A stretch of 64,000 nucleotides of DNA from Gentiana macrophylla (Eukaryota; Streptophyta; Magnoliopsida; Gentianales; Gentianaceae): positions 66,627,383 through 66,691,382 of the forward strand of contig CM047805.1 in assembly GCA_026214975.1 (NCBI GenBank). The letters are read 5' to 3'. The notes under the pieces were generated by a model, which saw nothing but the letters and a program-made list of their open reading frames with translations, was not told the origin of the DNA and did not search any database. Below, piece after piece: positions 32,535 through 43,506 of the stretch (position 1 is its first letter; every line of letters begins with the position of its first letter). Both the position numbers and the translations under genes were made by a program.

Positions 32535-33550
32535 TGATATAAACCGAATCTCGTAGGATCGTTGATTAAAGCACAGCAAACGATTCAGCTTTGAAAAGTA
32601 TATTTTTATGGCTTTTTGAATATATATAACGAAAATAACAAAAGGATATGTAAATACTCCATCGCAGAATATTTACTACGGTGATCCCATCTCAGAACAA
32701 CACCAACCAATTACCCGTCTCTCAGATAATCGAAAGAAGTCCAATCTCTGAAAACTTCTTGAAAGAAACCCAATCTCTGAAAGTTTCTTATGATGAAAAT
32801 TCAATCTCTGAATTTCAACCAAAATAGTTTTTTTTGATTCAATAATAAGCTACCTATTCAAATACAAGGAAATGCCTTATATAGGCAACAGACTCCAAGT
32901 CCAATTGTCATTTTAGCAATGTGGGATAAAATAACAATAATTAAAAATAATAATAAATATAAAAGACAATTAACCAATGTGAGATAATTCGACGTGGCAA
33001 GCAATATCGGGTCGAAGGCCACATTGGAAATGCTGCATTCTCGTAGGATCGTTGATTAAAGCACATCAAATGATTCAGCTTTGAAAAGTATATTTTTATG
33101 GCTTTTTGAATATATATAACGAAAATAACAAAAGGATATGTAAATACTCCATCTCAGAATATTTACTACGGTGATCCCATCTCTGGAACACCAACCAATT
33201 ACCCCGTCTCAGGATAATCGAAAGAAGTCCAATCTCTGAAAACTTCTTGAAAGAAACCCAATCTCTGAAAGTTTCTTATGATGAAAATTCAATCTCTGAA
33301 TTTCAACCAAAATAGTTTTTTGATTCAATAATAAACTACATATTCAAATACAAGGAAATGCCTTATATAGGCTACAGACTCCAAGTCCAATTGTCATTTT
33401 AGCAATGTGGGACAAAATAACAATAATTAAAAATAATAATAAATATAAAAGTCAATTAACCAATGTGAGATATAGCCAATATAAAAGACAATTAACTAAT
33501 TAAAAGACTAAATAAAAGACTCAATCTTCCTCTTGAATTGGGCTACATCA
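32535..33550 (-). repeat. 5' LTR of X, internally duplicated
   Basis: 1016 bp against 511 bp for the other LTR. It consists of an almost complete LTR (32535 to about 32986), a 50-bp unrelated segment (about 32987-33039, containing cgacgtggcaagcaatatcg), then a second LTR lacking only the first bases (from tctcgtagg, 33040-33550). The second copy also carries a small extra atatagccaa insertion. Confidence 0.88.
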
Positions 33551-33555
33551 CTAGA

Positions 33556-34961
33556 TATAGCCAACATCATTGGAACAAAATGGGTATTCAGAAACAAGAT
33601 GGATGAACAAGGAACAGTTGTCAGAAATAAAGCAAGGCTAGTTGCAATAGGCTTCAAGCAGAAGGAATATATTATGATGACACCTTTGCTCCAGTAGCAA
33701 GATTAGAGGCAATCAGACTCTTTCTAGATTTTTAGCCCACAAAGACTTCAAAGTCTACCAATTGGATGTCAAAAGTGCATTTTTGAATGGACTTTTGGAA
33801 GAAGAAGTTTATGTGGAACAACCTCCTGGTTTTCAACTCAAAGGAAAAGAAGATAAAGTATACAAGCTCAAGAAGGCCCTTTATGGACTCAAACAGGCAC
33901 CTAGATCTTGGTATGAAACTCTATCACAATTCTTGATCAACAATGGATTCAACAAAGGAACTATTGATAAGACTCTTTTCAAGCTAGAGGAAGGAACAAG
34001 TACATTGCTAGTACAAATCTATGTTGATGACATTATCTTCGGATTAGAGGATGAAAAGTTGTGTGAGAAATTCGCAAACCTAATAAAGAACAAATTTCAG
34101 ATGAGCATGATGGGAGAATTGAATTACTTTCTTGGTCTACTAGTAAAACAAATAAAAAATGGCATCTTCATCAATCATGCCAAATACACAAAATACCTGA
34201 TTCACAAGTATGGTATGGATACAAGTGGCACATCAGATACACCAATGTGTGCAAGAGTTATTCGTGGAAAAGATGAAAGTGGAAAAGATGTTGATCAGAA
34301 ACTTTATAGAGGAATCGTTGGATCCCTACTCTATCTAACTGCAAGCAGACCTAATATAGCTTTTACAGTAGGAGTGTGTGCAAGATTTCAAGCTCAATCA
34401 AAGGAATCACATCTTCTAGCAGCTAAAAGAATAAAATATCTGAAGAACACCATCAATGTTGGAATTTGGTATCCAAAAGATGGAGGATTCAAACTTATAT
34501 CATTTTCAGACTCAGACTATGCCGGATGCAAGATAGATAGAAAAAACACCTCTGGAACATGTCAGATGCTAGGCAGCAGACTAGTATCATGGTTTAGCAA
34601 AAAGCAAAACTCCATATCCACATCAACAGCTGAAGCAGAATGTATAGTAGCAGGCAGTTGTTGTGCTCAAGTTCTATGGATCAGACAACAGCTAAGGGAT
34701 TATGGAATGAAAGAAAAGACAATTCCAATCATGTGTGATAACACAAGTGCAATATCTATCACTGAAAATCCAGTATTACACTCAAGAACAAAGCACATTG
34801 ATGTGAGACATCATTTCATCCGAGATCATGTTGAGAAAGGAGATTTAATATTAAAATACATACCTACTGAAGATCAATTGGCTGACATCTTCACAAAACC
34901 ACTCAGTCATGAAAGATTTAGTAAGCTGAAAACTGAGTTAGGAATGATAGAAATTGACTAA
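33556..34961 (+). pseudogene. C1 reverse transcriptase-RNase H, largely intact
   Basis: RT resumes at IIGTKWVFRNK. Small deletions near 33660 and 33735 shift frame, but from 33762 one 399-codon frame runs unbroken to TAA 34959-34961. It has MDVKSAFLNGLLEEEVYVEQ, YGLKQAPRSWYE, the polymerase site YVDDI (about 34021), GSLLYLTASRPNIAF, then RNase H with FSDSDYAG, STAEAEC and CDNTSA, and the end HIDVRHHFIRDHV...DIFTKPL. All catalytic Asp/Glu positions are present. The enzyme copies element RNA into DNA. The 5' frameshifts and the X insertion separate it from gag-pol. Confidence 0.9.
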
Positions 34962-35568
34962 GGAGTGGCTACCTGGAGTAATCAGCTAAGTGACTTCACC
35001 AGCTGATTAAACCTTTGTCATTATAGGAGATGTAGCAGGTAAGGCACTGGTACTCAGTGAAGTTAACTAAGCTGATTGTTAGGAAAACAACCATATACAG
35101 CAGCTCAATGAAAAAGTCACTACACCGGATAAGTGACCAGCCAAGGCACTCCACCGAAATGTAGATTGGAGTCACTAGCAAACTAAAGTGTGAACCAAAT
35201 CAAATTTATACACATGGAAAATCAAGAAGTTATGGAGGATTATACTATGAAGGATTACACACGTGGAGATAAATCGTGGAGGGAACCGTATTATTTTGAA
35301 TTATAAACGCCTCGATTCCCCGGATTTATCAGTACTTACCTCAATCCTCTCCCCCGCTACACTCAAATACCATGATTTACATACACAAAATCACGCCATT
35401 ACGTCACAAAATCCTTCCATATTCAACCACGTTCACATTACCAAAAATCATCTTATATAAACCACACTTAGAGGCTTTTCAGAAATCTTTACGCCTGTTT
35501 GCATATCATAAACCCTATTTCTTTCTGAAAATTCGAAGCTTTCTCTTCAACCTCAAACACATCAAAGA
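34962..35568 (+). other. C1 spacer between RT-RNase H and the envelope-like ORF
   Basis: No gene. This is the expected spacer in Sireviruses, probably acting as the leader for the downstream ORF. Confidence 0.55.
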
Positions 35569-36349
35569 ATGGAATCGTCTTCCACACCTCAGCAACAAAA
35601 AAATTTACGAAAAATCGATCATCACGGGATAATTTTTTAGACCTAAGCATTACCTCTCCTTCTGTGATAATGAAGTACAAGCTCAACGATTGGTTGATGG
35701 ATGTACGAATCTAGGGTTAATGACTTTTCTAAACCCCTCAATCCATGGGATATGCTATGAGAACCTGATTGCATTTTGGAAAAATGCAAAGTTTGTGCCC
35801 AGCACAAAGAAGAGTGATCCCGATTGCATAAAGAGTTCGATATTTGGCAAGGAAGTGGTCATCACACCTGGTCTCCTCAATAGATTCCTATATCTACCCA
35901 GAATTGGTCCGGCTAATGTGAAGTTTGTAAAGGTTGACATCAACAAATTCTGGGCTGAAATAGCCAAGAATCCCAAAAAGAACAGCAAACCTACAACCAC
36001 CCCAGATCAGCACTCAAACTTCCATTTGCTGAGTTTGCACCTGTTATCACCAAAAACATTGAAGGCAGAAAAGGGTCAATGGAAAACTTGATAGAGTTAC
36101 GGGTCAAGTTAATGGCAATTATCTATCAAGGTATTCCTATTGACTGGTCAACATTTGTATTCAACAGGCTGAAAGACCATATTCAGAAGGAAATTGATCT
36201 GGCAATTACGGCACCAAGCAAGGGTTTGCAGAAGAAAGGTGATTTCTAGGAGAGGAAATCATATGGGTTCCCTCTTCAACACTTGTTTGATAATTTGAAG
36301 GTGAAACCCACCAATCTGCATCCACCCTACAAGGCCAAGGTAATGTTCA
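35569..36349 (+). pseudogene. C1 envelope-like ORF, 5' part
   Basis: It starts at ATG 35569 (MESSSTPQQQ). A 1-bp shift near 35630 moves it to the frame containing HYLSFCDNEVQAQRLVDG and YENLIAFWKNAKFV, then IFGKEVVITPGLLNRFLYLP, a fold resembling the plant transposon protein domain. A shift near 36010 leads to a segment with AIIYQGIPIDWSTF. The copy is cut at 36349 by C2. This is the ORF downstream of pol called envelope-like in Sireviruses; its function is unproven and no membrane segment is seen here. The 3' part is at 51171-52490. Confidence 0.65.
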
Positions 36350-37086
36350 TGTTGGAAATAATATTTGTGTTTTGATGATGATTCATCACGTAATTAGTAA
36401 AATTACTAACAACCCATGATGATGAAGTCATAACTAACTGTTATAGTGCATAATGAAAGAAGAAGCAAGAAATGGTCTAGAGAAATGTGTATAAGTTCTA
36501 TCTGGAGTTTGAACTTTGTATAGGTTGCTTCAGACAAGCATTGTAATAGATAGGAGCTAGGAGGATAGCTGAGTCACAGCAAGCAAACTGAGCATACACA
36601 TGGAGAACTGAGGGATCAGACTCAGTTATGAGAAAACTGAAGAAGATAAGTTCGCTGAGGGTCACAGACTCAGTTGGCTTATCTAGAAGACTGAAGAACT
36701 GAGGGTTCAAACTCAGTTGATGAAGAACTGAGGGACACAAACTCAGTTATTGAAGAATGAAGAACTGAGGTGGCAAACTCAGTTAGAAACTGATTAAGTC
36801 ATGACTATAAGTCAGGATTCAGGCAAGTCTATGGTGACCTGGAAACTGAATTATAGAACATGTGAAGCTGAATAATCTTAAGGACAAAGATTATCTGTTA
36901 CCAAGAAAAGAAGAAACTGAATGGTGTACTCTGACTTAGTCAATTAAATTCGGATGTCAAGAATACAAGGTACTCAGTTTTGAAGAAGAGTAAAAAACTG
37001 AGATAAGGCCTTGTTGAATTTGTACTAACAAAACGACAAAAGGTCGTACATATAAACGTTGGCTAAACAACAAATGTAACGGCTAT
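36350..37086 (+). repeat. C2 5' LTR, left part
   Basis: U3 part of the C2 5' LTR, cut by G2; GCTAT at 37082-37086 is the target duplication. It matches 49412-50143. It carries five short hairpins at 36606-36784. Confidence 0.92.
36606..36784. repeat. Cluster of five hairpin repeats in the C2 LTR
   Basis: Five inverted repeats with arms (AA)CTGAG and CTCAG(TT): 36606-36627, 36654-36675, 36697-36718, 36726-36748 and 36763-36784, with loops of 8 or 9 bases. The same cluster is at 49668-49846 in the 3' LTR, with the fifth left arm mutated to AACTAAG. Confidence 0.85.
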
Positions 37087-38656
37087 GGACGACGGTCAAA
37101 TTATACCCATAAAAGTCATCAACGTTGTCCTTAAATCGAGCTCAATAATATATATTTTATATTAAATCACATGTTTATATTGTTTATTTAAGGTTATGTG
37201 ATTTATAAGATATAATTTGGTATTTATCCATTTTTATTATTAAAATAAGATTTACTGTGCGATAATTATTGATTTTATAGATTACGGTGAATCAGAGGAT
37301 ATCTACCGACAAAGGAAGTAAATCTCAAGATAAATCGGAGCGGAATCGGATTGCATTAAAGATAAATACTGAAGCAGCACGAAACGTGGAGTAAGGAACA
37401 AGAAAAGCCAGTGAGCCAATCAGAAAGCAGTGAGCTAGCTGGCAGCGAGCTGGGTATTCGCTGGGGGCGAGTTCAGTAAATCTCGAGGATCAGCTGGGAG
37501 TTATCTCTACGCGTTTTAGGGTTTTCAAATATATATTTAGGTCGGCCTAAGCCTCTATATAAAGGAGCAGCCCCAAATTTCGTTACGACGACTCTAGAAA
37601 CACAATATTACAATACTTTTAGTTTATCAATATAGTTCTTCTTATTTTATATTATGTTTCTTCATCACAGAGGCGATGGATTCATCGATTAGAGATTGAA
37701 TTGAAGGGTCGGAGGACCCTCCGTGTATGAGGGTAATGTCTATCCAAATATGTCGTTTTTATTCGTAGATCTATTTTATTTCGTTATGGAGTAGTCGTTT
37801 GTGTATTGATTTCGTGATGTGGTTAATTAACAAACCCATATTCATGTAGATCTAAGCCATACGAAAGCGTTTTACGAGCAAATTCTAGAGTCACCGGTCT
37901 AGATCTACCACGGTCTATATGGTTAGATCTAGCCATCAAGATTCTAGTAATTTTTTGTGAACGACTTTGGATACGTCGTGCTTTCTGTTTTTCATATAAA
38001 CATGTAATAGATCTGGCCAATTTGTTACCTCGTTCTCGTAAATTAATATGATATATTGTGAAAATTATCATGTTACTAGGACATTAGTTAGCCGATCGTT
38101 TAGGAGGTGTGCCAACCCGTCCACGGTGGTTGCCTAGACGAGGTGACGATTTTAGATCGGCATCCCTAGTTTGGTATAGCATGCTTGTTATACGATGTTC
38201 TATCCTGTCCAAGGAAGGATTCGTAATTAAGCATAAAGATCTTCTATCCGTTCACGAATTAGATCCAGTTTAGGGGATGGCTCCCGTAGCCAAAATATAA
38301 TCAACCTTAATGTCTTTTCTGTCTCGGCTTAGATATACATATATGGGGGAGTAATTACTACTAGCGTAATCAATACCGTTTGTTTAAATCTTATTAACCC
38401 ATAAAAATAAGCGTTTTAGTATTTGTGTCGTATTGTTAGTTTTTGTGTTTTCTATCGTGTCAACCTTTATCTTTACGTTATAGTTGGTCGTAGACCACCC
38501 TTTAATCTATTTTTTGTTTAATAATGTTGTAATTGTTTAAGCCGAGTCTCTGTGGGATCGACCTCGACTCTATCTACCTATACTACGATTGAACCTAGTT
38601 CTCTTGCTAGTTGGTTATTTAGGTATCGAGTTATTTTTATAACTTGACCATCATCA
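37087..38656 (+). repeat. 5' LTR of G2
   Basis: It closely matches 43507-45064. TATATAAAG lies at 37556. It contains gctagctggcagcgagctgg (37433), which is shortened in the right LTR. Confidence 0.92.
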
Positions 38657-38662
38657 AGTTTT

Positions 38663-38680
38663 TGACGCCGTTGCCGGGGA
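38663..38680 (+). other. Primer binding site of G2
   Basis: TGACGCCGTTGCCGGGGA, one base away from the common gypsy site TGGCGCCGTTGCCGGGGA, a few bases after the LTR. Confidence 0.8.
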
Positions 38681-39231
38681 CTCGTGTCATTATATTGAGT
38701 ATAGCTTATTTTATTAAAATTAGATTCGTAAATATTGTGAATAAAGTTTGTTTATTTAGTTTTTACAACATAGAAATAATGTGTAAGAGTCATAGAACAA
38801 ATCTGGGCAGTTTCTCAGAACCCATTGGGCTCGCTGGCAGCGAGCTGCCTGTTCGTTGGGAGCAAGATAGTTTTTCTGGGCAGTTTCTTCTCCGTTCTGT
38901 TCTATACAGTGTTTGCTTCGTGTTTCTGTAATTTTTATATTTTTAGAGTCTGTTTTTTTTTTAATTAGTGATTCTAGTTAAAGGCCTAGCCTTTAAGGTT
39001 TTTAATTGTTTAATTATTCTGTTTCATAAAGAGTCAGTTTTATTTTTGTTTATTTTAGAGTCCCGCCAAAGGCTGTAGCCTTGGCGTATTTTAATTGTTT
39101 ATTGTTGTTTTTGTCTTGCAAATAAAAAATAATAATAAGAACGAGCTGCCCGGATTTCTAAGGATCCAAACGAAGCGCAAAGTGAGGAAAATTCTGAAGG
39201 AACACAACATTCCGATCAATCTGACTCAGAC
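38681..39231 (+). other. Leader of G2
   Basis: No ATG-started ORF. It contains the 17-bp palindrome GCTCGCTGGCAGCGAGC (38829-38845) and two similar phrases, aaaggcctagcctttaagg and aaaggctgtagccttggcg. The gag frame is open upstream of the first ATG back to about 39141, so the original start may lie in this stretch. Confidence 0.5.
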
Positions 39232-40611
39232 ATGGAAGGATTACTGAATGAAGCCAACCAAGTAAATGGAATTAATTTTAATAATGCAAATTTTGTTAAC
39301 CAAGTTGTGGCTGCATGGGAAAGGCGTACTTTGCAAAGCTATGCAATGCCTACCATTGAACAATTCATTCCTGCTATCGTAGTGCCTAAAAATGCTGCTG
39401 AAGTTTATCACCCGAAACCTAATGTCATTCAAATGGTGACAAACTATTCCACTTTTCATGGTATCCTGAATGAAGATCCTGGCATTCACGTGATGAATTT
39501 CTTAGAGATCGTTAGTACCGTGAAGCCAGAACTGGTTCCTGGGGATAACATTAAGCTGAGACTTTTCCCTTTCACTTTGAAAGATAAAGCTAAGCAATGG
39601 CTTTTCTCTTTAGAGGCTAGATGAATCACGACCTGGGAGGAACTGCTACAAAATTTCATGAATAAGTACTTCCCTATAGGAAAGACCTTTAAGTTACGCC
39701 AAGATATCTTGGGGTTCAAGCAGCAACCTGGGGAGAGTTTTGATCAAGCTTGGGAACGTTTTAAGGAGTCCATGAGGAAGTGCCCTCATCATGATATCCC
39801 TCTATGGCTTTTAATGCAAACCTTTTACCATGGATTGAGAGATATGGAGAAGATAAGAGTAGATGCCGCCAGCAATGGAGCGTTTGTTCTTTTATCTTCT
39901 GAGGAGGCACGAGGAAAGATGGAGCAAATAGCAATGAACAGCCAATGGGGAGGGGGTGAAATAACAACTGTGAAGATGGCCGATAATTTATTTGAGGAGG
40001 ATGTATCGCATAAGATCTTGCATACTCTATTGCTCATAAATGATAAGGTGGATGGTATGCATGAGAGGATTCAACGAATAGAGACTGAAAAAGGGACGGA
40101 AACGACTAGGCCATTAGAGAATGTGGGTACTAAAGAAGCCAATTACATTGGGAGACTGGGTAATCACTGTGACGGTTACAAACCAAATCATGACCAACCT
40201 GAATTCCGATGGAGTGATCCGAATGAAGGGGTAAAACCACACAACACTTATGTACCTCAGCAAGCTCAAACTTACGGTTGGGAAGTTGCACTTGAAAAGA
40301 TGAGTAGCACAATGTCCGACACTGTGAATCAATTAGCAGAATCCATTACTGACTTGGCTACAAACTTTCACCAATACTGTCAAGAGAATGATGCCAAAGT
40401 CACCAACCAAGAAGCCTTAGTCCAGAATCTCTCTCATCAAATAGGACAATTAGCTGAACAACTGTCAACTAGACCTCTTGGGGGATTTCCGAGCAACACT
40501 GATAGGAACCCTAGGGATGTGAATGCGATAATGATTAGAAGTGAAAAGGAGCTTACTCCAACAATCCCAAAGAACAAGGAAAATATAGAAGATGTTAGGG
40601 ATGATGAGTAA
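39232..40611 (+). pseudogene. G2 gag (Athila-like), one internal stop
   Basis: The frame from ATG 39232 to TAA 40609-40611 has one TGA (39622-39624). The retrotransposon gag domain spans both sides: HGILNEDPGIHVMNFLEI, LRLFPFTLKDKAKQWLFSL, then ITTWEELLQNFMNKYF, QQPGESFDQAWERFKE, LMQTFYHGL and RVDAASNGAF. A coiled coil (VNQLAESITDLA...QNLSHQIGQLAEQL) and a polar tail follow. No CCHC zinc knuckle is visible. Gag forms the particle. The frame is preserved into the integrase. Confidence 0.85.
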
Positions 40612-40735
40612 AAGCCCGAGGAGGCATTCACACCATGCTTAGAAAAGCCCCCCAACAAGCAATTATCCTCCATGTCTACCATTTTAGGGAATAGTGATTG
40701 TGCCGAAATATCTTCGTGAAGTGAGGTTGTTAAGG

Positions 40736-42045
40736 CTGAGAAGCAACAACCATGGTTTAAAGATTATGTGAATTATTTATCCGGGAGATATTTGCCACCA
40801 GACTTGAACCAGCAGCAAAAGAAGAAGTTCTTTGCGGACCTTAAACATTATTATTGGGATGAACCCTATATTTTTAAGCGTTGCTCAGACAACATCTTTA
40901 GAAGATGTGTTCCTGAGAGTGAATTCCTCGATATACTTAAACATTGCCATATTTATGAAGCAGGAGTACACTATAGAGGGGACAAGACTGCTGCTAAAGT
41001 TCTCCAATGTGGTTTTTACTGGCCCAATCTTTACCAAACTATGCACGAATATGCTAGATCATGTCATTCATGCCAAATGACGGGCAATATCTCGAGGACA
41101 CATGAAATTCCATTGAGGAGTATCCTAGAACCAGAACTCTTTGATGTATGGGGAATTGATTTTGTGGGACCTTTCACTTCGTCTGTTTCAAACCTCTATA
41201 TTTTGGTGGCAGTCGAGTATGTGTCTAAATGGGTTGAGGCTATTGCTTCACCTACCAATAATGCAAAGGTTGTACTGTGGTTTTCAAAGAAAAATATCTT
41301 CACGCGGTTTGGAATCCCTCGTGCCATCATTAGTGATAATGGGAGCCATTTCTGTAATAAGCCGTTTGAGAAGTTAATGGCCAAGTATGGGGTGAGACAT
41401 AAGTTAGCTACCGCTTATCATCCTCAAACAAGTGGTCAAGTTGAGGTCACGAACCGAGAGATTAAGCGCATCCTGGAAAAAACTGTGAACCCAACAAGGA
41501 AAGATTGGTCGTTGAAGTTAGATGACGCTTTATGGGCTTATCGGACTGCGTATAAGACTTCCATAGGTATGTCCCCGTACCAGATTGTTTTTGGGAAAGC
41601 GTGTCATCTACCAGTTGAACTTGAGCACCGTGCCTTATGGGCTACTCGTATGTTGAATTTAGATGAAAGTTTAGCCGGAGACAAGAGATTGTTGGAATTA
41701 ACTCTCCTAAAATAGTTTTGCATTGAATCTTATGAGAATGCTCGGATCTATAAAGAGCGCACTAAGAGATTTCATGATAAAAAGATCCTTGACCTCACCT
41801 TTAAGGTGGGTGATATGGTTCTTGTTTACAATTCACGCTTGAAACTTTTCCCGGGAAAGTTAAAATCAAGATGGTTTGATCCTTATAAAGTGAGTAAAGT
41901 ATTTCCTTCCGGAGCTACAGAGGTAAGTCACCTGGATGATCGAAAAACTTTTATGGTCAATGGTCACCGATTAAAGCATTACCTCGGGAATCATTTTGAT
42001 AGAGAGGAAGAAGTACTTACTCTAGGAAATCCTAGTTACAACTAG
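40736..42045 (+). pseudogene. G2 integrase, one internal stop
   Basis: The frame has the pre-integrase region [18 protein letters not shown]...[12 protein letters not shown], the H-H-C-C zinc finger ([12 protein letters not shown]...CHSCQM), the catalytic core with [15 protein letters not shown] and [10 protein letters not shown] (D, D, E all present), and, after TAG 41713-41715, a C-terminal domain with VGDMVLVYNSRLKLFPGKLK. The frame equals that of gag; only stops near 40611 and 40722 lie between. Protease, RT and RNase H, which should precede it, are absent. Confidence 0.87.
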
Positions 42046-43506
42046 ACCATGAGTACAGTCGAGCTAACGACTATAACCATGGAACTATTTCTTATAACTA
42101 TATTTTAGATTTGTTTTTGTTTTTGCTTTTAATAAAGTAGCATGAGACTGTTAAGGTTTTTTTTCATCTCACCATGTTCCGAGTCTCAGTTCGGAATAAA
42201 CGAGGTTTTTTCCTTGATAGCCGCCATGTGAGTTTTGTATTTTTAACTCTTTGGTTTTCCTTGTCATTGGTTGTATGAAATAAAGTGGCTTAATTTGTTT
42301 TTGGATATTCTATATCTAATTACTGCCATGTTATTTTATAACTTCCATTGACATGTTATTAACGGTTTCGTGGAGTTTCTGTTTGGTTTGCTTAAACAGG
42401 TTTTCGTTTGCTTCTCCACGACGTGCTTGGACTACTACTATATTCTGCATCTACTTGAGAGCCGTTTCCAGAGCTAAGTCTTTTTCTTAAATTCTCCTTT
42501 TTCTTTGTCATTGGGGACAATGCCAAGTTTAAGTGGGGGGGGGGTAGGAGACTTAGCTATGATGTGTTCTAATTGAAAATTGAATGAAACGGTAAAAAAA
42601 ATGAAAAAATTGAACAAATGCCAAATTAAGTATCTCGTACCCTTAGAATTGTGAGTTCTTAAACATGGAATTGATAGGAAAGGAACCAAGTTGCATGAGT
42701 ACGTGATTATTTTATACTTATGTGAATGTAAATTTAAGGATATTCATGCTAACCATTGCAAGTAGTTATTTATTATTCAATTACTCAATCTGTGGATCGA
42801 CGTTTACCGCACTAATTATAATAACTAGACGAATTATGTGTACATTGCGTAGATGATTGGTTATGCAGACTTAGTGTCGATATTTATCTGCTAATGTATT
42901 CATAACTTCTAGCCATCAAAGCGGTGTAATAAGCTTGAGAATTATCTGTGTTTTAACAATGCGTTAAACATTGGGCTTGTAGTAACATTACCAAAGTAGC
43001 CCCGCGCTTGTGGTAATATTCAATGCAATTGACTAATCTGTGAGAGGAGGATTCTTGCAATGCATACTTTACTTTTAAAGCAAGTTTCTTTCTTGAGAGG
43101 TGTTAATACTTGAAATTATGAAAATGCGAAGAAATTCAACTTTTTAAGAGGCTTTGAGTATTTCTCGGTCTCCGAGTCCAAAAACCTTATGGATCACGTT
43201 CTTGCTTATTGCACCATGTCTTTACCCATTGCGAGGCTTAAGAAGTGGGAATGCTGATGTTGGTAGGTTAAGATTGCGAAGTTAGCATAAACTTTAATCT
43301 TGCCACGAATATATAAAACTGAATGCACATGCACACATCACTTCGATTCATAGCAAGTAGTGAATAATGGATACCTTATGAGCATGAATGGTATGAGTTG
43401 ACTCGAGTTTCCTGCATAAGTATGATTTGACCATGGAAAATGTTGTCTTGGGGAATGACTTATTGATGCTTTGTTCGGGACGATCAAAGTCTAAGTGGGG
43501 GGTAGT
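42046..43506 (+). other. G2 3' untranslated region with two polypurine tracts
   Basis: No ORF. A first G-rich tract AAGTGGGGGGGGGTAG lies at 42531-42546, after tcattggggacaatgcc. A second, AAGTGGGGGGTAGT (43493-43506), directly precedes the 3' LTR. The second must be the working plus-strand primer; the first is like the internal tract of Athila-type elements, where an envelope-like gene may once have been. Confidence 0.7.

Larger units (their letters stand above)
22470..33550 (-). mobile_element. Non-autonomous LTR element X (minus strand), carrying T2
   Basis: Ends are TGATATAAACCG (22470) and GGCTACATCA (33550), flanked by CTAGA (22465-22469 and 33551-33555). On the minus strand the order is 5' LTR (33550-32535), PBS TGGTATCAGAGATCAGG, leader, one ORF, polypurine tract GAAGCGGGAGGGAA, 3' LTR (22980-22470). 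Without T2 the element is about 3.4 kb, with a single ORF of under 300 codons and no pol. The sequence before the polypurine tract (gattcgaggacgaa) resembles the pol end of Del/Tekay-type gypsy elements, so X is probably a gypsy-derived non-autonomous family. Confidence 0.87.

Noticed and set aside
35263..35632. Overlapping small plus-strand ORFs after the C1 RT
   Set aside because: Low-complexity frames in the spacer before the envelope-like start; no motif.
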